From: Alnus glutinosa
Taxonomy: Eukaryota > Streptophyta > Magnoliopsida > Fagales > Betulaceae
DNA length: 64,000 bases
Assembly (NCBI RefSeq): GCF_958979055.1
Contig: NC_084898.1
Location: 25,013,102-25,077,101 of the forward strand
Direction of reading: 5' to 3'
Below the pieces are notes generated by a model. The model was given only the letters and a program-made list of their open reading frames with translations. It searched no databases and was not told the DNA's origin. Made by a program: the position numbers and the translations under genes. Shown one piece after another: positions 1 through 11,830 of the stretch. How positions within the stretch are numbered: position 1 is the stretch's first letter; the number at the start of each line of letters is the position of its first letter.

Positions 1-47
1 CTTTTTTATATGCAGGATATAAACAATCTCGTTTTTATTCATTTTTT

Positions 48-1010
48 GTTACATAATTCAAATTCTAAATTCTAAATGTTATGAAAGAGTCTATATAGAA
101 CTTACGAGCAAGTAACTGAGCAGCTCTAAATTTATTTGAACACGTAGATTCATATAAAACCTTTCACATTGACAGCCCATATTGCTGACAATTGGGACAA
201 ACCAATTATATATTGTGGATCCTTGACCCCTTGTCACTGGGCTAGCTGGTCTCTCTTAAGTCCAGGACAAAAGAGATTGAGATTGGAGGAGGTTTGAAAA
301 AGAAGGGAGCAAAGAAGAAGCATGAGAGGGAGTCTACGACAACGACGCACGCACACAATTGATAGAGTGTGTTCCCACCGCCCCCCTCCACAATTGTTTG
401 ACTCCTTATTAATTAATTGCACGTTTTCTGAATGTTCCTAGCTAATTAGCTATTCCCTTTTTACGTAGCAATTAATCTCGTCAACCATGGAATTAAACAC
501 AAAACTTGGAAATGTCGTCGTAATATATATATATATATATATCCCTGCATTTGCATGTAATTCCAAATTAGTAAATAATAAAAAACTGAACATCAGTAGA
601 CACAACAAATGATTTGTCATAGATAGCACTTTATTGTAAGAATTTTGTTTGTATCTGTTACTATGTAACCTCATAGCATGTGTCTATAATTTTGCAAAGC
701 TTTATGTTTTGTAATGTAAGAGCTTTATGCTCGTGATCTTTGATCAATGAAATACTCAGATATTTCGTTCAAAAAGCAAATGAATTGAATTATGATTTAC
801 TTATATAATATTCATGTTTTGATACGATTTAAACTCGACATGGAACACAAATTATTACATAATTCAAATTCCAAATTCTAAATGCCAAGAAAGATTCTAT
901 ATAGGACTTAACATTGATATTGACAGCCCATATTGCTGACATTAATTGGGACGAACGAATTATTGTGGATCCTTGACCACTTGTCACTGGGCTAGCTAGT
1001 CTCTTACATG
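48..1010. repeat. Tandem duplication, two copies about 800 bp apart
   Basis: Bases 48-250 and 850-1010 are diverged direct copies. Both contain ACATAATTCAAATTC, then GACAGCCCATATTGCTGAC, then GTGGATCCTTGACC and TTGTCACTGGGCTAGCT. The left copy has about 60 extra bases near 105-165. The sequence between them includes the CBL fragment at 421-617. No coding sense is seen in either copy. Confidence 0.8.
421..617 (-). pseudogene. Fragment of the CBL1-like gene: last exon and part of the last intron
   Basis: Read on the minus strand, 461-525 encodes [11 protein letters not shown], the C-terminal FPSF motif of calcineurin B-like proteins, and matches the last exon of the intact gene at 28163-28226. 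The 3' flank (AATGTTCCTA) and the adjoining intron (ACAAATGATTTGTC) also match, so this is a genomic duplication rather than a retrocopy. It is broken: a 4-base insertion before the stop shifts the frame, a conserved Glu reads as Met, and the first codons have become an (AT)n microsatellite at about 523-542. No upstream exons are nearby. Confidence 0.85.
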
Positions 1011-1120
1011 CAAATGCTTGACCACCCTTACCCATAGCATTTCGGATCGGGTTTGCAGATCGTATCAAAAAATTGACAATCCGATGTTCAGTGATGGGTA
1101 TATTCTTCTTTTTCACTTCT

Positions 1121-2040
1121 AATTTGGGCTGTGTTTTTTACAAAGGTCGTTGTCGTGGATGTGTTTGGAAAATCTTTAATCTCAATTTAATAGCAATACT
1201 ATAGAATATAGATGTAAGAATACGTACCTTCCTATTTACTCCATAAACTCTTTTTGTTATTGTTGAATTTCCTAAGCCAATTTATATATATATATATCAT
1301 CACCAAGATGTGCTTACTTTCTTATACCAGTCTGAGCTCTGTGACAAAAGAAAGGAAAAAAAAAACATTTAATAGTTCAACACAATATCCAATGGCTCGG
1401 TCTGATAAACAGCAATGCCATTTATTAGGCGGTTTCTTCTAACTTTAAATTACATCAATTTCTTTTTATTTTTCCACACAAAAAATTACAAATTTCTTTA
1501 TAATTTAAATCATATCAATTATATTTTATTACTATTAAAAAAAAATTACTCCTTAAAAATGTTTATCAAACCGAGCCATTGGATTTGGGCATCTTTGAAC
1601 CGCCGGAATTTTTCTCCCTCTCTCTCTCTATAGGGTCGAGGCCCACAGCTGGCTATAAATAGTTAAATACAACGAACCAACCCCTTACCAATCCAACAAA
1701 TTCCGATCGTCGTTCTGGCCTAAAATTCAATCAACAGCTAAAAAAAAAACATTTTAAGACTTGATTTGAGATATGCCGTACCTACGATAATTAATAAGCC
1801 TCTGCCAACTGAAGACAAGCCACGGAATAATATTCAAAATGATAATCACATGAGATTCAATGATAATTTTGAAAAGTGAAAGAATGCGAGAAGGACCATA
1901 GAATGGTGTATGTCACATCTTTCTTTCTTTTTTAAGTGATTAATATAGAAAATCGGTCAATTAAAAATGAGTGTGAAAAGTAACATTACTTTTTTATTAA
2001 CCCATTCTCCGGTGAATTCACGATTTTCATAGTATGAACA
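1121..2040. other. Intergenic, no gene seen
   Basis: AT-rich sequence with short (TA)n near 1284. A TATA-like string (CTATAAATAG) lies at about 1654-1663 after a CT run, but no credible coding region follows it. Nothing else is supported. Confidence 0.6.
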
Positions 2041-2330
2041 TAACCATTTGTAATTAAGAATGAATTTACTCTTTGGCTTCCTTAATTAGGTGACCTATAT
2101 ATATATAATAATTAGCTCGATCGTGGGACCGAGTGTATTACGTTAATTAGTTAATTAAAGTTGAATTAAAATCGCTCCTGGCCGAAAAGAAACTACCTTA
2201 ATCTAGAAAAAACTGAAAAAACGGCCTATTTATATTCATACGGAGCGTGGGACCAAATGCATGTAAATCCTTAACATTCCTCCAAATATATACAGTTAAA
2301 TATTACCACTATCATTTAACATGCCCAACA
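2041..2330. repeat. Outlying copy of the 7.3-12.8 kb repeat family
   Basis: Shares the ordered strings CTTCCTTAATTAGGTGA, AATCGCTCCTGGCCGAAAAGA, CTGAAAAAACGGC and ATTCATACGGAGCGTGG with segments at about 8860-8960 and 11880-12090. Noncoding and diverged. Confidence 0.65.
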
Positions 2331-2499
2331 CGACCATGTGGTCCGTCAAAGTCTCGGCTGCGCCAGAAATAATTATTGTCTTCTTGGCATGCATGCATGT
2401 GTAGTTAACTCTATGGAGTAGGTGACCGTTTTGTGATTTTTTTGGCCTTTTTTTTTTTTTTTTTTTTTGTTTCTTTTAGTAGACCTGAGCTGATATATA

Positions 2500-2690
2500 C
2501 TTCATCTCTAGTCAATGTGATGGCCTTCATGCAGGCAGTGAGATTTCACCTTCAGGCATTGTATTAGTCTTTTGTGCTTATGTATTTATGCTGATTTTTG
2601 GCCAAGTGTAATCTCCTCTAGGACTCATTTTTAGTAATAAAGGTTCATTTTCTTGTGTTGACCGTTGACCAAAAAAAAAAAAAAAATTCT
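2500..2690 (+). mobile_element. A-tailed retroelement relic
   Basis: About 160 bp ending in a run of 15 A at about 2672-2686, with the look of a LINE 3' end (TAGTAATAAAGGTTC then a poly(A) tail). No protein-coding sense remains and no target duplication was found, so the family is uncertain. Confidence 0.4.
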
Positions 2691-3442
2691 ATGACTATTC
2701 TTTTTGTTTTATTTCAGCTCACCTTTTGAAAGTAATTGCGACACCCATGAAGTTTAATTATTAGGTTGATTAAAAATACTTTGGTATAAATTAATATTAG
2801 TTTTAAATTTATTTGATATTTAATTTTATATTTTCAGTTTGAACTGAGAAATAAATATATAGTTTGAACTAGGCTCTGATTCATATTATGGATAGAAAAG
2901 ATGAACTAATAGGTTTTTAATTAAAATAATAATAATAATAAAATAAACAAGAATAAGAAGAAAAGAAGCTCCAGAATGTGTTACGGTTTGTGTTTAAAAA
3001 AAGAAGAAAGAATAAAAGAAAGAGGGAAGATAAGACCGAATGGAGGACTCTTCAAATGCAAATGTACAACTCAAGCGGGTTACAAAGAGATATGATTTTT
3101 ATCATCTCAAGACATAATTCATAATCACTTTATTTATTTGACAAGGTGGTTCTTAATTAGCATTAGATTTTCTTTTTCTAATAAAAAAAAATTATCATAT
3201 AAATAAAGATGGTGAAAAATTATATATGAAGATGACAATATATTATACTTATGTTACAAAAGAAAAAGGAAAGAAGCTGATCAACATGTTGTTAAAAGAT
3301 CGAAGAAGACTAGTCAAATTTTATGAAGACTTTTTCAACGACCAATGTAATTAACTTCACCAACAAAAGAAACTCACCAGAAAACTCTACGAAATTCACT
3401 AAACCAAAGTAAGTACTTCTCTTAAGGCTGACCCAAGGTGTG

Positions 3443-3473
<31 letters not shown>

Positions 3474-4316
3474 AAGGAAAACGGCTAAACTTTTATGAAA
3501 ATACTGAATGTGTCCAAAAAAAAATTGGCTATAAATATCCACAGCAGTACAGTAAAAAAAAAAAAACAAAAAAAAAAAAAAACAAAAAAATTGACAGTAA
3601 AAAAAAACTAAAAAATTCACTCTCTCTCTCTCTCTCTCTCTCATACGATCAGTTTATAAAAATAAATAAATAAATAAATAAAGTTTTATATCTTATAACT
3701 TTGGAGGAACATCAAGTAGATTGCTATGTATAATTCTTTTATAATTAGTTTATGCTCATTCTAGTTATTAGAATTTAAATTATGTCAATATAATGTATAA
3801 ATTACTAGAGAAAGTGTAATTGAATATCTCAGAGAAATATATTATATTCAATCATTATTTTAAAATTACAAAAACATCGTTGTGTTGCCTAAATATTATT
3901 AAGTATTTTACAATAGCGCCATTATAATGCACAAATAATGTTAGAGGTTTAAATAAATGTTGTAGTAATACCCATATGAAAAATACGTGAGAATGTTACA
4001 TGATTGATGCTCAAATAATACTAAGATATTTTAGATATGTCGCTATGATGCCTAAGTTATATTAGAACATTGTAAGCATGTTGTTATATTGCACGAATTT
4101 TTAAGATTTAAAATAAAGATTAAGAATGAGAAATAAGGAATAACTATTATTAAATTATGTAGTGGACCAAACACAAAAAGGACCTGATGGGAACATACGA
4201 CCGTCAGATTTTAGAAAATATGAAATGGGCTTTATTTGTTAGATTTTTTTTTTTTTTTTCCCAAATAAAGACATCAACATACAATTCAGAATTTCATTTG
4301 GCCAATTACTTACAAA

Positions 4317-4356
<40 letters not shown>

Positions 4357-4394
4357 AGAAGAAGAAGAAGAAGAAGAAGAAGAAGAAGGCTCTC
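2691..4394. other. AT-rich intergenic DNA with microsatellites
   Basis: No gene seen. Contains poly(A) at 3443-3471, (CT)n at about 3619-3642, poly(A) at 4321-4354 and (GAA)n at 4355-4388. Short open frames here are lysine or glutamate runs read from these repeats. Confidence 0.7.
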
Positions 4395-5265
4395 TGTCTC
4401 TCTTTCTCATTAACTTCTTCTTATGGTTGTTGTAGCTTTCAAGTAGGTCAAATTATTGACATGCTTCATCGGATCAAAATCCCTTGCAATTTTTTTAAAA
4501 TTATAGATTCTTAAATTATGTGAATTTAGGTCGTTTCATATATGCATCGAACGGTATGAAAAATGCTACATACTAAAAATGTGACATGTTAACAATAAGA
4601 ATTGAGTATATTTTTATCAGATTCTTACACTTTATGTCGTATAAAAAAGTTTTGAGTAAAAAACTGTATTTTAGTTTAGTAAAGAAAAAGAATATCTTCA
4701 CAAGTAAAAAAAAAAAAAAAGCGCATTTTGGAATTATTTATTTTTTTGTTGCCTCGATAATATGTCATATTTTTAATATGTAGCATTTTCACATTATTCG
4801 ATGTAAAAAATGGCATAAATTCGCATAATTTGAAAATTTAAATTTTTTATAAAATTGTAGCAGATCATAATCCTTCATGCTTCAGAAACCATATTATGTG
4901 ACTTATTTCTTGGCTTTTTGCCCAATATATAAAAAATTGGATCTTTTTAATTAACTCATTTTTTATTTATTATTCTTAATTTTTCACCGATTGATATGAC
5001 GTATTTTATTCATTCATGGTTATTATTAATTCAACTCTAATTCCCTTAAGATGTAGATTATTACATCATTTTTAACGTCAGAATATATTATATCATGGAT
5101 GACGGGATTCGAGTGCATGGGAGATAGAACGTTCGGCATGAACTGAGCACTAATTAAGTACATGGATTCAACGAAACCGTGGGCTGCTCCTTTTCTGTGG
5201 TCTGGTTTCCTTAATATTCATTTCTCACCTAAAACCATGAACGTAATACATAATGGGAAGGCGTC
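4395..5265. repeat. Left arm of a large inverted duplication
   Basis: Matches 20535-21170 in reverse complement. Shared blocks include the string ATTATTGACATGCTTCA, GGCTTTTTGCCCAATATAT, GAGTGCATGGGAGATAGAAC and GTGGTCTG-type sequence near the outer end. This arm has a MITE inserted at 4469-4875 that the other arm lacks; the other arm has about 190 bp of its own near 20830-21010. Confidence 0.85.
4469..4875. mobile_element. Mutator-like MITE with 9-bp target duplication
   Basis: A 407-bp insertion flanked by CATGCTTCA on both sides (4460-4468 and 4876-4884). The ends are inverted repeats of about 60 bp with mismatches, beginning GGATCAAAATC at the left and, in reverse complement, GGATTATGATC at the right. 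The inverted-duplication partner near 21105 has a single uninterrupted copy of the target. A 9-bp duplication with long terminal inverted repeats is typical of Mutator-like elements. No transposase is present. Confidence 0.85.
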
Positions 5266-5365
5266 GATCAGCTTGACGTTTCAGGTTTTTTTTTTTTTTT
5301 TTTTCTTTAATTAAACAAATTTAAAATTTAAGAGCAAATCATACGTTTCTACTATTTATTATCAC

Positions 5366-5500
5366 TACAAAAAAATTGAATTATTTGAGTCATTTTTGGT
5401 TAGTGTCGGTTTGTTAACTAAAACGACGTAACTCATGATAGTGACGTCGTTGACTAATGTCGTTTTAAGAAAAACGACATGACACATGCAGTGTCAATCA
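5366..5500 (+). mobile_element. CACTA-type transposon, left end only
   Basis: Begins CACTACAAAAAAATTG, the standard terminus of plant CACTA (En/Spm) elements, followed by short repeats around ACGAC and TGTCG resembling subterminal repeats. No matching right end (TTTTTGTAGTG) is seen nearby, so the element is truncated. Confidence 0.55.
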
Positions 5501-5616
5501 AGCAGGGGTCTCGAACAGAGTGGTAAACCGTGTCAAGAAATTGGGTCCAAAATTGGCAGAGTAACTCATACCTCAACGTCTAGAGCCTCTATTTCAAAGT
5601 CACCACCAGTAATGCT

Positions 5617-6645
5617 TTTTCTTTTTCTTTTTTTAACAAAGTAGCATGTGCTATCCAATATGTTGCTGAAAAAGCTCAAAGGCTCACATCATGAGAATGA
5701 GGTACCAAACCCCTATAACTCTAAACCAAAAGGATCTGACTTAAAAAATAACTGCCTTAGCAGAAACTCAAACCTTACAAGAATTACATTGGAGCATATC
5801 TTTACATTAACGCACACTCTCAAAATAAAAGAGGGCCTATCTAACATTTAGCCACTAAAAATTTCAGTAAAATTTAAGCAATACAAAGACAGTATGTAAT
5901 AGAGAAACAAAAGAATGCACAACACAACAGCAGAAATACCCAAAGCAGAACGCCGGCAGTGGAGAAATGGCCAACACTCTGCCGGAGCGGCGGTGCGTGT
6001 AGAACACGCGCCGACATCGGAAGCACCCAGCAGCAGATCCGACGCCGTAAACCCCAGGCGCTGACAAGCACGGCTTAAAACGACGGAGCATGGCCTTCAC
6101 GCGCAGTCAGAGCGTAAAAAGTCTCTGGCGCGTGAGGATCACACACCGATCTCCGGTGGACCACGCGGCTGAAGCTCCCGGCAGTAGGGGCGGAAGATGA
6201 CGGGGAACACAACTGGGTGGCGCGTGTACGTCTAGCAGAAGTCGACTGATGTGCGTAGATCTAGTTTCGAAAACCGAGAGAAAACAAACTTAAAACCGGC
6301 CAAAGCACTCTGTCGACGACACCGGAAGCTGGCCACTCCCCAAACCGGACTTCTTGAGTTGGATCTCACTGCCAAAACACCAGAAGAAAGAAACAACAAA
6401 ACCAAAAACAAACACAAGCCACCATAGCCCAAAAGAGTTAGGGGAAAACCAGGCACCACCAGTTCAAACCAGGGGGAACAAAATCTCTACAGCTCAAAAG
6501 GTTGAGAGAGAAGTAAAAGGCACAGCCGGGAGGAGGGAGGCCATGCCTCCCTCCTCCGGCCAGACAGAAAATTCACTGAAGGCTCTCTCTCTCTCTCTTT
6601 TCTGGACTCTCTCAAAAAAGAAAGATTGTTGTATGGCTCCAGAGT
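5617..6645 (-). mobile_element. Non-autonomous retroposon, 15-bp target duplication
   Basis: A 1029-bp insertion between two perfect copies of ACCACCAGTAATGCT (5602-5616 and 6646-6660). On the minus strand it starts with a CT-rich leader and ends in an A-rich tail (5617-5634 as T/C runs on the plus strand). It has no reverse transcriptase; open frames of 60-100 codons inside look fortuitous. Its order of motifs (GGGAGGC/GCCTCCC hairpin, GTGTCGTCG, TTGGCCG, GGCCA-GCTCCGT) is shared with the element at 40533-41389, so both are one family, probably mobilised by a LINE. Confidence 0.8.
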
Positions 6646-6660
6646 ACCACCAGTAATGCT

Positions 6661-7159
6661 AACACTGTCAGTAACTACAATGTTGTGAAGAAAATCACAA
6701 GGATATAAAAATATAAAAGCAAAAGCGGAAATAAAAGAACTAGACACAAGAAATTTTACACAGTTCTATCAAATCTGGTTATAATATATTACAATCATAT
6801 TCCTTAAATTTATTGTTTCTCACATTAACTCTATCCTGACACAAGAAATACGAAAACCGGTGGAAAAATATGAGTATTAGCAAGAATATAATAAACAAAG
6901 AATAAGAAATAATAGTTAAACGAAAGTAGGGAGAAAATAAAATAAAATAAAAAATTAACTAAAACAGAGAATTGTATACTTTACATAACAGTGGTGGAGA
7001 TGCATTTAAAATATGGGTTTAATTGATGCTACTCATATCACAAAACTGGGCAGCGATCGGCAGGGGACGGGTTACCATCCCCTTGTCTCCCTTTTCATTG
7101 AAACAGGTTTTTTTTAATTAAAAAACAACTTTAAATGTCACATCAAAAGTTGTTTTTTG

Positions 7160-7200
<41 letters not shown>

Positions 7201-7294
7201 ATTTGTTTATTATAAATGCTGGTTGGGAGACGGTTTTTCGCCTCCCAACAATCATTTCCCCACAAAACTAGTCCCAAGTTTCCCTGCCCCAAAA
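6661..7294. other. Intergenic, no gene seen
   Basis: AT-rich sequence with poly(A) at about 7163-7199. On either side of the poly(A) run are similar AT-rich flanks but no convincing terminal repeats. Confidence 0.5.
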
Positions 7295-7984
7295 GGAAAT
7301 TAACTGGCCAGCCATGACCTTATTCTTTTGGTCCTTTTACTAGTCAGTCAACTCCACTACATCGGAGGAAAGCTCTAGCTTTTAACAATCGCCACCTTGT
7401 TTGGAGAGCAATTTGCAACTTCTTCATTGAAAAGTGCACCGGCCGCCACATGATCTCAAAGGGAGGCCCTGATCAATATGTTTTTCAGGGATCCGAATCC
7501 TTGGAGAATATTGGTGGGAGCCACAAAATCTCATCTCATAGCAACTTTGGTTGATCATGAAACATATTAATTAAACTGGAGGAGAATGTAGAGGCCTTTA
7601 GCATTTTTTTGTTATTTTGGCCAACAGAATGAGAAGAATAATGATACACTTCATACTCATTTATTACACATATGTTATACGTACCGGTTGATATAGCGTG
7701 TGTTTTAATTAATTATTTTTACGCCAACCACGTAAAACATGTTAAATCGATTAACTGATATGATATGATCACTGTGATAAATGAATGGTGTCAAGAGTAG
7801 AATGCTCTGGTTTAACATTTAACACACGGATTTGAATATTAATTGAAGACCCTTAATCTTGTACTTGATGCTCCTGTAGAGATCGAACAATTTCCTCAAT
7901 TAGGGGCCCACAACATGTCCTAATATTATCGATTATCATCCTATAGCTTCTTAATTAGGCGATCAGAATGATCACAACACACCT

Positions 7985-8640
7985 TTTTTTTTAAAATTAA
8001 AATGATGGGAAGGGGCAACCAGCGTAGCTACTATCCTTGGGCGTCACCATAGGGCTTCCCACTCGTTGTAGAATGTTCAATTTGAGTCATAGCTGCTGCC
8101 TAGACGGTCAGTCCGTCACCACAACCCGGCCACCAAGGCACAAATTGGTAAAGCCCCTTGCTGATCAGTATCTGGTTCACGCAACTATTATCGCAAGCGG
8201 ATTCGAACACGCGACCACTAAGCAGAAGAGAAGAGGGGATCGATCCAGAATTCCCAAGGCACTTTGCTTTCTTTGCAATCTTTCTAACCTTGTTTGATTG
8301 TTTTTTTTCAACTCTTCTATTTTACCTTACTTATTGAACACCAAAAACAGAGAGACACATCATTCCTTCAAAGTCCTTGTAGAGTGACAGAATATCTCTC
8401 TTTCTTGATAGCATAAAACCCATTAGTATGGGATTTCTCTTTAGAAGAAGCAGAGGAGAATAGATGTGTTGGCTAGCTTCAGAATGTAGTAGTGGGCGTG
8501 ACTCCGGTTCGACTTTGTACTTGGAACAATCTTTTCTTTCTCCAAATAGTGGGTTTACTGGAAAAGTGGTTTTTGTGATGAAAATAAAGAAAAAATGGTT
8601 TAGTTGGGCCCTTAGGCGACTTAGCAGTCGCTTAAGACTC
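7985..8640. other. Unclassified insert in the tandem block
   Basis: This stretch is absent from the other copies of the repeat. It contains GGATTCGAACACGCGACC, a string reminiscent of tRNA T-arm-derived parts of plant retroelements, and short frames without recognisable protein similarity. Probably a decayed retroelement; ends not determined. Confidence 0.35.
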
Positions 8641-10261
8641 GAGCCACCCATAATCAATCAACTGATATGACATGATCACTCTAATAAATTAATGGTGTAA
8701 AGTTGAGTAGAATGCTTTGATTTGACATTGGACGCACAATTAATTTAAATATTAATTAAAGACCCTTAGTTGACTTGATGCTCCTGTAGGAAACAATTTC
8801 CTCGATTAGACCACAACATGTACGTCCTGATATTATCGATTATCATCCTTTAGCTTTCCTTAATTAGGCCAGGTGATCAGAATGATTTTTGAAGAGAAAA
8901 GCTGAAAAAACGGCATATTTGTATTCATAAGGAGCTTGCGTGGAACCAAATGTGAATCCGACAACCTTTTAAATTCCTCTTTCATGTATATATGTACGTA
9001 ACACGACGAACACGAGGGGGAGCCCGAACCAGAACTCAAATGCCAATTGCCAGTCAGTACGTATAGTAGTACTAACATAACATAGTACTATCAAATAAAA
9101 GTGTAATTTATAAAACTGTCGCTACCAATAATAATATTATATTGGTCGGTAAAATCTGCACCTTCTTTTTATTTTTATTAAGTTATGTTATTGGGTTTTT
9201 TATTCTTCTCTTATTTTACTTTCGTTTTTTTTTTTTTTTTTTTTTTGGAATTAAGGAGGGCCATGGCCCCGGCCAGCCCCCTTAGTTCGTCTCATCCCTA
9301 ATTCTCCTAGCCTCTATGTTTTTAATTTACTAGGAAATTAACCAGCCGGCCATGACATTATTCTTTTGGTCCTGGCCTGTTAGTAGTCAGTCAACACCAC
9401 TACTTCGGAGGAAAGCTCTAGCTTTTAACAATCACCACCTTGTTTGGAGAGCATGCAATTTGCAACTTCTTCATTGAAAAGTGCACCGGCAGCCACATGA
9501 TCTCAAAGGGAGGCCTGCCCTGATCAATATGTTTTTCAGGGATCCGAATATTGGTGGGAAGTTCTGAACAATCACAAAGTTTTGATCAGCGGCGCCTTTA
9601 TTGAAGAGTTCACGTACTGCCACAAATTAAATCTCATCTCATAGCAACGTTAACTTTGGTTGAAACAAATTAAACTGAAGGAGAATGTAGAGGCCTTTAG
9701 CATTTTTTTGTTATTTTGGCCAGCAGAATGAGAAGAATAATGATACACGTCATGCTCATTTATTACACCTATGTTATACCGGTATGGTTGATGTAGCGTG
9801 TGTTTTAATTAAATTTTTTTTTACGCCAACCAATTAAAACACGTTAAATCGATCAACTGATATGACATGATCGCTCTGATAAATGAATGGTGTGAAGAGT
9901 AAAATGTTCTAGTTTAACATATATGAACGGATGGATTTGAATTTTAATTAATTAAAGACCCAGCCTTAAATATTGATTTGATGCTCTTGTAGGCAACAAT
10001 TTCCTATATTAGGGGCCACAACATGTCCTAATATCATCTATCACTACAAAAAAAATTACAAATTGCCACGTGCATTTTGACACGTGTACAGTGTTGTACA
10101 CGTGTCAAACAGTTTGACACGTGCAGTTTGACATGCGTGAGACGCGTGTCAGATGTGCAAGTCACTAACTGCACAGTTTGACACGTGTATTAAAATACAC
10201 GTGCCAAACCGATTTTTTTTAAAAAAAAAATTTCAAATTGAAATTTTCATTTAAATAAATT

Positions 10262-10327
10262 TTTTATTTAATTATTTAATTGTATTTTTAAATTAATTTA
10301 AAAATACAATTAAATAATTAAATAAAA
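10262..10327. repeat. Perfect 66-bp palindrome
   Basis: Two 33-bp arms with no spacer, entirely A/T except for one G/C pair per arm, centred at 10294/10295. Lies inside the CACTA element and could extrude a cruciform. Confidence 0.9.
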
Positions 10328-10496
10328 ACTTCAATTTATAATTTTTTTTTTCAGTTTAATTCTGTTATTGTTTATTTAAATTTATTTGGGTTAATAAATA
10401 AAAAATTTAATTAAATAAAAACTTCAATTTATAATTTTTTTTCCAATTTAATTCTGTTATTGTTTATTTAAATTTATTGTTTATTTAAATTTATTG

Positions 10497-10635
10497 TTAT
10501 TGTTTATTTCGAGTCTTAGCTAAGACTCGAAAATGAGCAAGGAGGACCTTGCCAGACGGAGAGGGCTTCGGACTGTAGAGAGAGTAGAGAGAGAGACATA
10601 GAGATACAGAGAGCGGCAGAGAGAGATAGGGAGAG

Positions 10636-10676
<41 letters not shown>

Positions 10677-11017
10677 GAGATACAGAGAGGGATACACAGA
10701 GAGGGAAAGAGAGAGAGAGAGAAAAAAAAAGATAGAGAGGAAGAGAGAGATAGAGAGAGAAAGGTAGAGAGAGAGAGAGAGACCGAGAACCGAGCAGAGA
10801 GAGGTGGAGAGAGGGCGTCTCACCGTCGGGAAGGGCGGATGCGCGGTGGCTGGAAGCTGTCCGGTGCGGCTGTGACAGAGAGCGAGAGAGAGAGAGACCG
10901 AGAACCGAGCAGAAGAGGTGGAGAGAGGGCGTCTCACCGGCGGGAAGGGCTGATGTGCGGTGGCCGGAAGCTAGCCGGTGCGGCTGTGACGGAGAGAGAG
11001 AGAGCCGGTGCGGCTGT

Positions 11018-11051
<34 letters not shown>

Positions 11052-11085
11052 CCAGATCGGAAATGGGTAGCTTCCTGCTACCCAT
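10497..11085. repeat. GA-rich low-complexity core of the CACTA element
   Basis: Long purine-rich GAGA tracts on the plus strand (about 10560-10830), followed by imperfect tandem copies of a unit containing GGTGCGGCTGTGAC (three copies between 10860 and 11020). Long open frames here, including one of 189 codons on the minus strand, are Ser/Leu repeats produced by the CT tract and are not genes. Confidence 0.8.
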
Positions 11086-11092
11086 TTCCGAT
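11056..11092. repeat. Hairpin with 16-bp perfect arms
   Basis: ATCGGAAATGGGTAGC and its exact reverse complement, separated by a 5-base loop (TTCCT), directly followed by an (AT)n tract. Inside the CACTA element. Confidence 0.85.
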
Positions 11093-11215
11093 ATATATAT
11101 ATATATATATATTTAATCTATTATTATATTATTATATTATTTGAATTTTAAAAATTATATATATATATACACACATACATAAGCCAGCATTTCTCCCGCG
11201 CAAACTGTCCCAATT

Positions 11216-11830
11216 CGGGACGTGTATTTAAATACACGTCCCCAATTGTTAAAATTCTATTTAATAAAAAAAATTATATTTGAAAAAAAATAACAGTTTG
11301 ACACGCGTATTTAATACGCGTGTCTAATTGTTGAAATTCTATTTAATAAAAAAAAATTATATTTGGAAAAAAAAAAACAGTTTGACACGTGTATTGAATA
11401 CACGTGTCCAATTGGACAAGTGTATTAAATACACGTGTCAAATTGGACGCGTGTATTTAATACGCGTGTCTAATTGTTGAAATTCTATTTAATTAAAAAA
11501 AAATTATATTTGGAAAAAAATAACAGTTTGACACGTGCATTTAATACACGTGTCCAATTGGACACGTGTATTAAATACACGTGTCAAATTGGACGCGTGT
11601 ATTTAATACGCGTGTTCAATTGTTGAAATTCTATTTAATTAAAAAAAAAATTATATTTGGAAAAAAATAATAGTTTGACACGCGTATTAAATACACGTGT
11701 CCAATTGGACACGCGTATTAAATACACGTGTCAATTTGTGACGGCTGTACAATTAGACACGTGTCTCCAAAGACACGTGTCAAATTGGACGCGTGTCTAC
11801 AGTAACGGGTACTGTAGACACGCGTCAAAA
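11216..11830. repeat. Array of CACGTG/CGCG palindromes
   Basis: About a dozen near-perfect palindromes of about 25 bp, of the forms GACACGTGTATTAAATACAC... and GACGCGTGTATTTAATACGC..., alternating with AT-rich spacers (TTGTTGAAATTCTATTTAA) that recur at 11270, 11335, 11480 and 11625. The outer halves carry G-box cores (CACGTG) or CGCGT variants. Position next to the right end fits subterminal transposase-binding repeats of CACTA elements. Confidence 0.85.

Noticed and set aside
1650..1665. TATA-box-like CTATAAATAG
   Set aside because: No coding region or transcript-like structure follows for more than 1 kb.
3440..4435. Lys/Glu-rich open frames
   Set aside because: Translations of poly(A) and (GAA)n microsatellites.
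5864..6747. Several open frames of 60-100 codons
   Set aside because: They sit inside the retroposon at 5617-6645 in overlapping frames, with no domain and no codon bias.
10516..11085. 189-codon minus-strand open frame
   Set aside because: It is a Ser/Leu repeat read from a CT/GA low-complexity tract inside the CACTA element; no protein-like composition.
11216..11830. Regularly spaced palindromic repeats resembling a CRISPR array
   Set aside because: Plant nuclear DNA, spacers are themselves repeated, and position at a CACTA end explains them as subterminal repeats.
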